Source: Planctomycetota bacterium (GTDB lineage Bacteria; Planctomycetota; Phycisphaerae; WQYP01). From it: a DNA stretch of 6,386 nt. The stretch is taken from assembly GCA_021852245.1 (NCBI GenBank), contig JAJZNY010000259.1:1-6386 (forward strand). The letters run 5' to 3'. Both the position numbers and the translations under genes were made by a program. This document shows positions 1 through 5,928 of this stretch, piece by piece (positions within the stretch are counted from its first letter, which is position 1; each line of letters opens with the position of its first letter). The notes beneath the pieces are model-generated. The model made no database searches, was not told the origin of the DNA, and saw only the letters and a list, made by a program, of their open reading frames with translations.

Positions 1-201
1 GTCATTTCTTCGCATCAGCGAGGCGGAAAACTGCTGGGCCATTTACCAGCCGTAAAATGGTACGGTATAAATCGGCCTTCGGTGCGCACCCTGTATCATC
101 GCTTCCTCGGCCGCTTCGTACCGGCGCGGAAGTTCTTCGACGATCCTCTCTCATTCGCATTGAAAAACCGCCGAATGAGTTACCAGCACGCAAGCGGCTG
201 A
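1..201 (+). CDS. Possible C-terminal tail of an unidentified protein (enters from the left edge)
   Basis: Frame 1 of the plus strand is open from the first base to a TGA at 199-201, giving 66 residues that end in NRRMSYQHASG. The piece is basic and aromatic (for example TLYHRFLGRFVPARKFFDD). Its GC is about 58, 45 and 61 percent at codon positions 1, 2 and 3, the order expected of real coding sequence. The overlapping minus-strand open frame (2-214) does not show this order. I recognise no family. The frame would overlap the end of the convergent helicase gene by 22 bases. Against it, 66 open codons at a window edge can arise by chance, and a strong inverted repeat sits inside its last 50 bases, which would be more natural in a terminator region. 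The start lies outside the window. Confidence 0.38.
   Translation, partial: VISSHQRGGKLLGHLPAVKWYGINRPSVRTLYHRFLGRFVPARKFFDDPLSFALKNRRMSYQHASG
150..179. terminator. Perfect 8-bp inverted repeat at the helicase stop codon, possible terminator hairpin
   Basis: CTCATTCG at 150-157 and CGAATGAG at 172-179 are perfect reverse complements separated by 14 bases. The right arm directly abuts the helicase stop codon (TAA on the minus strand, 182-180), so the minus-strand transcript would fold immediately after its stop. No T-run follows the stem on either strand, so this is not a canonical rho-independent terminator. A role in ending transcription or protecting the mRNA 3' end is inferred from position only. 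Confidence 0.4.
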
Positions 202-2612
202 TTGGTGAAGACAAGGTGATCTGGCCCGCACGGACATGCTGCCATCAGATTCCTGCCTTCCATTTTCAGGGTCGCCGGTCTGCCACACCGTGGGCAATGG
301 GCATCAATCGGAATAACACTCAGGCAGTCGATGCAGTGATAGCTGAAACCCTCCGGCGAAATTTGCGCGTGCAGGCGATTGCCTCGGCAATGCGGACACG
401 ATTGCCCATCCACCGCCGACTTCACAACCGGCTTCCGGCGCTGTCGCACGGCGGCCGCCGCCTTTTCAATTTCGCCTATCAGGCGGCCTCCCTCCAATCT
501 TCTTACGCCGGTGACAATCAGGGCCAATTTGGCCCGTGTGCAGGCGACATAAAATGACGCCCGCCCCTTATCATCGGCGTGAAATTCATCGGCGCCCATG
601 ACAAATACCACCGGAGCGTCGTACCCCTTGGCGCTCGCCACCGTACAGAGCGTCAATATCCCCCGGTCAAAGAGCGGCTTGCGTTTGTTTTCCGGGTGTT
701 CGGCATCCACAAAGCGAATCGATCCATGATGTCCCAGTACGCCGGTAAGCGCCTCCTCCAGCCCGTCCATGAATTTATAATGCTTGGAAAGAATCAGGAT
801 ATCGCTCGGCATGACGCCGTCCACATGCAGCAGATGCCTGACGTACTCCGCGACAGCCTTTATCTCCTCCCTGCGGGACGCGAAAAATTCAACTCTCGGC
901 GCCGCCCCGTGGCGCCTGCAGAATTCAATGTCAAATCGCGCGCCGTCCTCTCTGATCAATCCGCGCTGGAGTAAATTGGCGACGTCCGCAAATTGTCGCG
1001 TGGTGACCGGTTTTCCAGCATCTGCATACGATCCGACGAGAACATTAAACGCAAAATCAACAACCTGCCGGGTATTTCGCAGACATTGATCGAGAAAAAT
1101 CGTCCTTCCCACGATCTGAATTCCGAGTTTCTCCCACACCGGCGTCTTCACGCCGTAAATATTCTGTGCGTTGTCGTAAAACAGAATGAGCGTCTGGCGA
1201 CCGTTTTCATCGCGCCGGGCCAATCGCCGGATAAACTGAAGTTCCTCCGGATACAGATCCTGCGTTTCATCCACATAGATATAGTCGAATTGCAAAGACG
1301 CCAGCACATCGGGCGGTAACTGGTCGAGCGTCCGGCACATCAACTCGGCGCGGGCCGGGCGGTCTTCGTATGTGTAGGGCGTTTGAAGCGATGGTTCCGC
1401 TTTTACCAGATTGTATATAAGACCCTCCACATGCGTGACGATCAGACAATCCTCCGGTACGTCCGACCACGCGATCCGTTTATAACGCTCTTCGATCCGC
1501 TGGCGTAAATAGAAAGTAAGCGTGCGGTTGTAACACAGCACCAAAACCCGCGGCCGATGAACCGGCTGCTCAAAGAGATTCCCCGCGCGCTGCGACAGAT
1601 CATATACCGCCTGCGCCGCATTCATCGCAAGAAGGATCGATTTACCCGATCCGGCCACACCTCGAAACAACCGGTGGCTGCCGGAAAGATCGGCGTTGCC
1701 GAGAGATTTCTGCTGCTCGGTCGGTTCACGCAGGGCGTCTTCCATGGCCCGAATTTCAGCGCTGAACCGTGCGGCATTCGGAGATCGACCCAGGGATGAA
1801 CGGTCAGCGCGCAAAATGCTCTGTCCCGTCAGAGCGCTGATTACCACCCGTGAATCTTCCCTTGATAACCGACGGCTGGGAATATGAGCCGGTGCGTACT
1901 CATCGGCGAGGCGAACCACGACCTCCCGAAGGGTGCCGGCAGTCGCACACTCCTCGGCAAATAAAAAATCCGCCGGTGCTGTGATGGAGAATCGCTCTTC
2001 AAATTTTTTTCGATGGATCGCGGGCAGTACGGCAATCCGCAAAAATAATATGCGGGATACATCCACACGCTCTTTGCAGAGATCGCGGATACCGAACATG
2101 ACGCGCTCCGCCTGTCGAAGCGGATCTTCCCGCGATAATACGCCATCGCGCTGGATGGTCAATTCCGCACCACGTACCGACTCAATGGCCGGTAGATCGA
2201 TCCCCTTATTTTCAACCACCAGCACTCCGACCTGCGGATGCAGCATGACAAGATCAGGGCGCGGGATATTGGCGCGGGGCGAAAAGGTTTCGATAAAAAA
2301 GTAGGCGTCAGGTTCGTCGCCGAAGGCCTCCAGCATCAGCGTCACCAGTCGCCCGTGCCAGTAATGGTCGATTTGCTCCGCGCCGCTAACCTGTGCCCGA
2401 GCCGCTTTTACGGCCGATTCAACCCTTTGTTTCCACGCAAACCGTGATGTTTTCGGCAAACAGAGGCTCCTGTCATCCACTCTTTCTGCGGCGTCATGCG
2501 GGCTGGCAAATGTCCACTCCGCCCCGCCAGAAGACACGCCATACCGAACATCTATGCCGCCGAGCGAATAATCGCTAACATTGTGGGATGGATTGCGGTT
2601 TTTTTCCAGCAT
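180..2612 (-). CDS. NERD nuclease domain / UvrD-type SF1 helicase fusion with two C-terminal zinc ribbons
   Basis: An 810-residue, probably cytoplasmic DNA-processing enzyme. Residues about 77-180 resemble a NERD (nuclease-related) domain: E79, D120 in RPDLVML, the E134-N-K136 core in LVVENKG, and the downstream DPLRQAER helix. A superfamily 1 helicase follows: Walker A GVAGSGKS (318-325), motif Ia VLVLCYNRTL (356-365), Walker B VDETQD (447-452), LFYDNAQNIYG (477-487), the CLRNTRQV arginine motif (510-517), TVASAKGYDAPVVFV (657-671) and FYVACTRAK (687-695). The C-terminus carries two four-cysteine ribbons: C739/C742/C760/C763 and C773/C776/C793/C795. All motor motifs look intact, so activity is plausible. 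NERD-helicase proteins are known to include anti-phage factors such as Nhi, but no defence partner is visible here. The ATG at 2612 gives a 25-base overlap with the divergent gene and has no Shine-Dalgarno. Residues 1-60 match nothing I recognise, so the true start may be later, for example a GTG at codon 26 or 45. Confidence 0.9.
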   Translation of the reverse strand: MLEKNRNPSHNVSDYSLGGIDVRYGVSSGGAEWTFASPHDAAERVDDRSLCLPKTSRFAWKQRVESAVKAARAQVSGAEQIDHYWHGRLVTLMLEAFGDEPDAYFFIETFSPRANIPRPDLVMLHPQVGVLVVENKGIDLPAIESVRGAELTIQRDGVLSREDPLRQAERVMFGIRDLCKERVDVSRILFLRIAVLPAIHRKKFEERFSITAPADFLFAEECATAGTLREVVVRLADEYAPAHIPSRRLSREDSRVVISALTGQSILRADRSSLGRSPNAARFSAEIRAMEDALREPTEQQKSLGNADLSGSHRLFRGVAGSGKSILLAMNAAQAVYDLSQRAGNLFEQPVHRPRVLVLCYNRTLTFYLRQRIEERYKRIAWSDVPEDCLIVTHVEGLIYNLVKAEPSLQTPYTYEDRPARAELMCRTLDQLPPDVLASLQFDYIYVDETQDLYPEELQFIRRLARRDENGRQTLILFYDNAQNIYGVKTPVWEKLGIQIVGRTIFLDQCLRNTRQVVDFAFNVLVGSYADAGKPVTTRQFADVANLLQRGLIREDGARFDIEFCRRHGAAPRVEFFASRREEIKAVAEYVRHLLHVDGVMPSDILILSKHYKFMDGLEEALTGVLGHHGSIRFVDAEHPENKRKPLFDRGILTLCTVASAKGYDAPVVFVMGADEFHADDKGRASFYVACTRAKLALIVTGVRRLEGGRLIGEIEKAAAAVRQRRKPVVKSAVDGQSCPHCRGNRLHAQISPEGFSYHCIDCLSVIPIDAHCPRCGRPATLKMEGRNLMAACPCGPDHLVFTNQPLACW

Positions 2613-3256
2613 TTTTGCGTATGGATGGCAAAGAATCCCTCGTGGTGGGGGGTGGGGCGGTGGCCCTGCGCAAAATCAGCTCGCTGGTTGCCTGTGGATC
2701 ACGCGTGCTGGTGGTCAGCCCGGAAATCAGGCCCGAAATCAGTAAGCTCCACGGCGTGGAATTAAAGCATGCAATCTACGATTCCACCCTCATGCACCCC
2801 TCCGATCGGCATTGGTGGCTGGTGTTTGCCGCAACCAACCGTCCGGATGTCAATGCCCAAGTGTGTGCCGATGCGCGGGCCGCCGGAATCTGGGCCTGTA
2901 ATTGCGGTGCCCCGGACGATGGCGATCTGATCTCTCCTGCGAGTCGAACCGTGGGGGAGATAACGATTGCCGTATCCACCGGTGGGGGATCACCCGGGTT
3001 TGCCGCCCAATTGGCCGATCAGGCGGTGGCGGGCATATCCGCTGATCAAAAAATCCTCGCCGGCCTTCTGCCGCAATGGCGGATGCAAATCCGCAAGGCA
3101 TTCGATCATGAAGCGACTCGCCGCGATTTGATGCGCAAGATAAGTGGAGATGAAATGCTCGCTGCCATAAAATCCGGGGGTGAAAAAGCGGCGACGGACT
3201 ATTTTGATCGGCTCGTGGCCGAGGCAAAATTCCACCACGCAAGGCAGGGGCAGTAG
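2588..3256 (+). CDS. Precorrin-2 dehydrogenase-like protein (SirC / CysG N-terminal / Met8 family)
   Basis: A 222-residue cytoplasmic protein. The family oxidises precorrin-2 to sirohydrochlorin with NAD+, and some members also insert iron to make siroheme. The N-terminal FFPAFLRMDGKESLVVGGG matches the family opening (FPLFLDL..VLVVGGG), with the Rossmann glycines at 21-23 followed by AVALRK. LVFAATNRPDVNAQV (78-92) and ITIAVSTGGGSPGFAAQL (125-142) are the other hallmark segments. The usual CNVVDxP stretch with the catalytic Asp is here CNCGAP (104-109): one residue shorter, with the Asp apparently gone and D110/D111 just after. Dehydrogenase activity is therefore uncertain. The in-frame stop at 2576-2578 and the family alignment favour the ATG at 2588, although no good Shine-Dalgarno precedes it. 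It is the first gene of the operon, ends 3 bases before the HemX/CcsA-like gene, and overlaps the divergent helicase start. Confidence 0.88.
   Translation: MDCGFFPAFLRMDGKESLVVGGGAVALRKISSLVACGSRVLVVSPEIRPEISKLHGVELKHAIYDSTLMHPSDRHWWLVFAATNRPDVNAQVCADARAAGIWACNCGAPDDGDLISPASRTVGEITIAVSTGGGSPGFAAQLADQAVAGISADQKILAGLLPQWRMQIRKAFDHEATRRDLMRKISGDEMLAAIKSGGEKAATDYFDRLVAEAKFHHARQGQ
3242..3253 (+). promoter_or_regulatory. Ribosome binding site of the HemX/CcsA-like gene, inside the end of the preceding CDS
   Basis: The purine-rich AGGCAGGGGCAG lies 6 bases before the ATG at 3260 and inside the last codons of the upstream gene. This supports that ATG and suggests translational coupling of the two genes. 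Confidence 0.45.
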
Positions 3257-3259
3257 CCC

Positions 3260-4129
3260 ATGGTGCACACGCAATTTTTACCCCTGAATATTCCGGAAAT
3301 TACTGCCGCCGCAGTGACTCCGCTGATCCTGCTTGCGGCCTTTTACTTCTATACTCGGTCCAAACTTCTCCATGTCAAAAATGTCGCCACCGATGGCACC
3401 CCGAAAAATCTCACCGCCACCTGGCTGGTCGCAGTCGCCATGGGAATTCTGCTGATTCTGCTGGCCCTGCGTGCGGCCGCCGCCCATTCTCTCTCATCAA
3501 CCGTGACGAACTTTTTCGATTCTTCCCTCGTCCTTTCGCTCCTGGTGCTTCTGGCGTGGGTCTATTATCGCCTCACGCACCAACTGCGCGATTTCGCCCC
3601 TTTCCTGCTGCCGATGGCGGCGGTGCTTTTAATCCTGGGCGTAACTCTCAGTTTCACGGCCGAGCCGCACTTTCATGATGCCAATCCGTGGACACTCGTG
3701 CATGTGGTCAGCGTGCTGCTCGGGTTTGCCTGTTTTGCGGTCGGGTGCATGGCCGGTGTGGTTTATCTGATTTCAGAATCGCAACTCAAGCGCAAAAATC
3801 GGTCGCAATGGACCTTTCCGCATCTGCCGCCGCTGGACCGTTTGGAGCGATTCACCCGGCACTGTATTGTGGTAGGTTTTCCGCTGCTGACGCTCGGAGC
3901 GATCAGTGGCATTTTCCGTGCGGTGGAAGACCCGCACGCCCTCGGGCGGGATTGGTATTTCTCGCCCAAAGTCCTGCTGACGGCGGTGGCGTGGCTTCTA
4001 TACGCATCCCTCCTGCACGTCCGGCTCGCTCCCGCTTTGCGCGGCTCACGTTGTGCGTGGCTCAGCATTGTCGGTTTTTTCTTTCTTCTTGCGGTGCTGA
4101 TCGCGGCCAATTGGATGCCGCATGGATGA
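3260..4129 (+). CDS. HemX/CcsA-like cytochrome c assembly family membrane protein
   Basis: A 289-residue integral membrane protein with about eight hydrophobic helices, near residues 14-31, 54-71, 88-105, 113-131, 145-170, 201-220, 237-254 and 266-284. The segment VHVVSVLLGFACFAVG..YLISESQLKRK (147-178) and the LPPLDRLERF...LLTLGAISGIF stretch (189-219) are typical of the HemX/CcsA family. That family uses paired histidines on helices to bind heme; H148 and H253 are the likely pair. The CcsA tryptophan-rich signature (WSWDPKE) is reduced to WYFSPKV (232-238). This argues for a HemX-type role tied to HemA rather than a full cytochrome c synthase. HemX in Bacillus affects HemA abundance, and here the gene directly precedes hemA with a 6-base gap. 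A CcsA-like heme-handling role cannot be excluded. Gene symbol left blank because hemX and ccsA cannot be separated by eye. Confidence 0.85.
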   Translation: MVHTQFLPLNIPEITAAAVTPLILLAAFYFYTRSKLLHVKNVATDGTPKNLTATWLVAVAMGILLILLALRAAAAHSLSSTVTNFFDSSLVLSLLVLLAWVYYRLTHQLRDFAPFLLPMAAVLLILGVTLSFTAEPHFHDANPWTLVHVVSVLLGFACFAVGCMAGVVYLISESQLKRKNRSQWTFPHLPPLDRLERFTRHCIVVGFPLLTLGAISGIFRAVEDPHALGRDWYFSPKVLLTAVAWLLYASLLHVRLAPALRGSRCAWLSIVGFFFLLAVLIAANWMPHG

Positions 4130-4135
4130 GATGAA

Positions 4136-5479
4136 ATGGAATCGATGATTCCACATTCCTATCAGATGCTGATGGTCGGTATCAATTACCGCACCGCGCC
4201 CATCGAGTTGCGCGAAAAGTTCGCCTCCGGCGCCGATGAAACCCGCCGAATTCTCGGTGAACTGCATCTTAACCATCCGCACGCAGAGTTCATGCTCCTT
4301 TCAACCTGCAATCGTGTGGAACTCTACACCGCATTTCTCGTCGGGCGCGATATTCCCGAAGATCAGTTCGTCGCTCAATTGGCCCGCATCGGCTCCGTCC
4401 CGCCCGAAGCACTCATGCCGCATCTATACATTCATCGCGGCACCGGCATGGTGGATCATCTCTTCCGCGTCACCAGTTCCCTTGACTCCATGGTGCTGGG
4501 TGAAACTCAAATTCTGGGGCAGGTGCGCGATGCATACCAGCTTGCCGCCTCCGCGACTACCGTCGGCACCATGCTTCACGCCGTATGTCAGCGGGCGCTG
4601 GCGGCGGGCAAGGATGTGCACGAAAACACGCGCCTCTCGGAAGGAAAAACCTCCGTCGCCGGGGCGGCGGTTGAACTCATCGGCGAAGTGTTCGATACGC
4701 TTGTCGATAAAACCGTGCTGGTGATCGGCGCCGGGAAAATGGCGGGCATCATGCTCAAGCACATCATGGCGCAAAAACCGCGGCGCCTGCTGGTGGCCAA
4801 TCGGGATGCTCAGCGGGCCGGTTCGCTGGCGGAAAAATTCTCCGCCGATCGCATCGATTTTTCCCGCCTTGACGACGGCCTCACGCAGGCCGATGTGGTT
4901 TTATCAGGCACCAGTTCACGCGACCCGATCTTAACCGTCGCCCGGCTGAAAAATCTTCTCAAACCGCGGCAATATCGTCCGCTCTTTATTATTGATGTGG
5001 CCGTCCCTCGCGATGTGGAGGATGGCGTCACCCGCCTTCCCAATACCTTTCTCTATAACGTGGATGACCTGAGTCGGGTGTCGGAACTTACGCGTGCCCG
5101 GCGCGGTGGCGAGATTGATAAAAGCACGCAAATCATTCAGCGGCACCTGGACGACTTTTCCGCCTGGCTGGCGGCCCGCAACTCCGGCCCGGTGGTCAAG
5201 GCCCTTTATCAGCAGTGCCGGGAAATCAGTGATCGCGAATTGACCCTGCTCCTCTCCGAGCATCCGGAACTGACGCCCGATCAACAGCAGGCCCTGCGAA
5301 AATTCGCCCATCGCCTCGTCGGCAAGATATTGCATACGCCCGTCACGCAACTGGGCAACCACCCGGCATTTGAACGGCAACTCCAACTGGCCATGGCTGT
5401 GAAGGAATTATTCCGTCTGACCGATTCTTCACCCGATGATTCGGGTGCGAAAGGCGCCGCCGCGGATTCCGCCTCATAA
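4136..5479 (+). CDS. hemA: Glutamyl-tRNA reductase
   Basis: A 447-residue cytoplasmic enzyme that reduces the glutamate on glutamyl-tRNA(Glu) with NADPH to glutamate-1-semialdehyde, the committed first step of C5-pathway tetrapyrrole synthesis. The catalytic domain carries the opening VGINYRTAPIELREKF, the nucleophile C58 in LLSTCNRVELYT, and HLFRVTSSLDSMVLGETQILGQV (108-130) with conserved H108. The NADPH-binding fold follows, with VLVIGAGKMAG (194-204), ANRD (221-224) and DVAVPRDVE (287-295). The C-terminal dimerisation helices end with VGKILHTPVTQL (395-406). Length is close to normal for the family, with a short polar Ser/Asp/Ala tail after about 430. Three in-frame ATGs (4136, 4145, 4166) are possible starts. 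The first two add only a short leader before the conserved MLMVGINYRTAP, and 4136 lies 6 bases after the upstream stop. It is the last gene of the operon; hemC does not follow. Confidence 0.96.
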   Translation: MESMIPHSYQMLMVGINYRTAPIELREKFASGADETRRILGELHLNHPHAEFMLLSTCNRVELYTAFLVGRDIPEDQFVAQLARIGSVPPEALMPHLYIHRGTGMVDHLFRVTSSLDSMVLGETQILGQVRDAYQLAASATTVGTMLHAVCQRALAAGKDVHENTRLSEGKTSVAGAAVELIGEVFDTLVDKTVLVIGAGKMAGIMLKHIMAQKPRRLLVANRDAQRAGSLAEKFSADRIDFSRLDDGLTQADVVLSGTSSRDPILTVARLKNLLKPRQYRPLFIIDVAVPRDVEDGVTRLPNTFLYNVDDLSRVSELTRARRGGEIDKSTQIIQRHLDDFSAWLAARNSGPVVKALYQQCREISDRELTLLLSEHPELTPDQQQALRKFAHRLVGKILHTPVTQLGNHPAFERQLQLAMAVKELFRLTDSSPDDSGAKGAAADSAS

Positions 5480-5505
5480 TATCCCGCGCCAACCGCTCCA
5501 TATCG

Positions 5506-5585
5506 ACAGATTCTCTCTGTGTGTTGTTAATTTTGTATTAATTCGCCTCCAGAAGCCTGATAAAAAATCAGAAGTCTATTTTTCA
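5506..5585 (+). terminator. Weak hairpins downstream of hemA, possible operon terminator
   Basis: Two short hairpins follow the hemA stop. ACAGA/TCTGT (5506-5510 with 5516-5520, 5-base loop) is followed by the U-rich GTGTTGTTAATTTTG. CTGAT/ATCAG (5557-5561 with 5567-5571, A5 loop) is followed within about 10 bases by ATTTTT. Each stem is only 5 bp, so termination here is a guess supported mainly by position at the operon end. Confidence 0.25.
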
Positions 5586-5594
5586 AATTCAGCA

Positions 5595-5623
5595 TTGCAT
5601 CCCGGTACGGCGTGTTCTATACT
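5595..5623 (+). promoter_or_regulatory. Candidate sigma-70-type promoter for the secreted-protein gene
   Basis: TTGCAT (5595-5600), an exact 17-base spacer and TATACT (5618-5623) form a plausible -35/-10 pair. The -10 has five of six consensus bases and the -35 only its conserved TTG. An AT-rich stretch lies upstream (5520-5590). A start near 5630 would give a leader of about 300 bases. Confidence 0.38.
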
Positions 5624-5782
5624 CTCTCTCGGGAATTGAACAAGAGAAGCAAGGTAGTTTGACGGAAGCAACTGCACCGCACCGCCGATCTACAGTTATC
5701 AAAACAGCTATAAAGGCTCGGTTTGGGGTTTCCCCATTCGGGCATCTGTTGGATTCCGGCGGAGTCAAATCTGCGGGGATGT

Positions 5783-5798
5783 TGGCGGACGTTTCGCA
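5783..5798 (+). promoter_or_regulatory. Candidate sigma-54-like (-24/-12) site
   Basis: TGGCGGACGTTTCGCA fits the spacing of TGGCACG-N4-TTGCW. The invariant GG (5784-5785) and GC (5796-5797) are 10 bases apart, and the flanking T, C and A also match. Bases 5, 6, 7 and 13 of the element differ from consensus. A start near 5809 would leave a leader of about 120 bases that still includes the downstream stem-loop. No activator site was identified. Confidence 0.22.
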
Positions 5799-5865
5799 GG
5801 TTGTTTGCTGCATAATGACCGGGCAATGTGCCTGGGCTGCTGCACAATCTGATGTTTCTTGGGAA

Positions 5866-5910
5866 GTGAGTCACAGGCCTCAATAGAATCGGCCTTGAAA
5901 CCTGACTCGC
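5866..5910 (+). other. Leader stem-loop just upstream of the secreted-protein ribosome binding site
   Basis: GTGAGTC (5866-5872) can pair with GACTCGC (5904-5910) over 7 bp with one G-U pair, plus A5873 with T5903. Nested inside, AGGCC (5875-5879) pairs with GGCCT (5891-5895) over an 11-base loop. The structure ends 6 bases before the GGAGG. It could protect the mRNA or influence ribosome access; no known element was matched. Confidence 0.4.
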
Positions 5911-5916
5911 GTTATT

Positions 5917-5921
5917 GGAGG
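5917..5921 (+). promoter_or_regulatory. Strong Shine-Dalgarno GGAGG
   Basis: GGAGG stands 7 bases before the ATG at 5929. It is the strongest ribosome binding site in the window and fixes the start of the secreted protein. Confidence 0.85.
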
Positions 5922-5928
5922 ACTTCTT

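Larger units (their letters stand above)
5480..5928. other. 449-base intergenic region with promoter, hairpins and long leader
   Basis: No convincing gene lies between hemA and the secreted-protein gene. The first part (5520-5590) is AT-rich, with the small repeat TTAAT/ATTAA at 5527-5541. The rest is mixed composition. It contains a sigma-70-like promoter, a sigma-54-like site, a GGGG-TTT-CCCC hairpin (5724-5736, 5-bp stem), a TGTGC/GCACA inverted repeat (5827-5831 with 5842-5846) and a larger stem-loop near the ribosome binding site. None of the riboswitch classes I know was recognised. Confidence 0.8.

Noticed and set aside
81..90. Perfect palindrome GGTGCGCACC
   Set aside because: A single 10-base palindrome without a partner copy or a nearby promoter; likely chance.
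2..214. Minus-strand open frame of 70 codons after the helicase
   Set aside because: Arg/Ser-rich composition, third-position GC only about 45 percent, and a start inside the helicase end. It is better explained as the shadow of the opposite frame.
57..557. Plus-strand open frame of 166 codons
   Set aside because: Most of it is antisense to the zinc-ribbon end of the helicase, whose cysteine pattern is clearly real. The translated product resembles no protein.
4424..4774. Antisense open frames within hemA
   Set aside because: They mirror the highly conserved hemA reading frame and have no start signals of their own.
5811..5816. CATAAT as a -10 element close to the secreted-protein gene
   Set aside because: No acceptable -35 element at 16 to 18 bases upstream; the 5595-5623 pair is better.
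5691..5860. Possible riboswitch in the intergenic leader
   Set aside because: Hairpins exist, but I could not match conserved cores of cyclic-di-GMP, cobalamin, SAM, TPP or similar classes.
5659..5886. 75-codon frame with a TTG start in the leader of the secreted-protein gene, weakly preceded by AAGG
   Set aside because: Third-position GC is near 48 percent, below the real genes. The start is weak, and the product shows no recognisable domain or signal. A leader peptide cannot be fully excluded.
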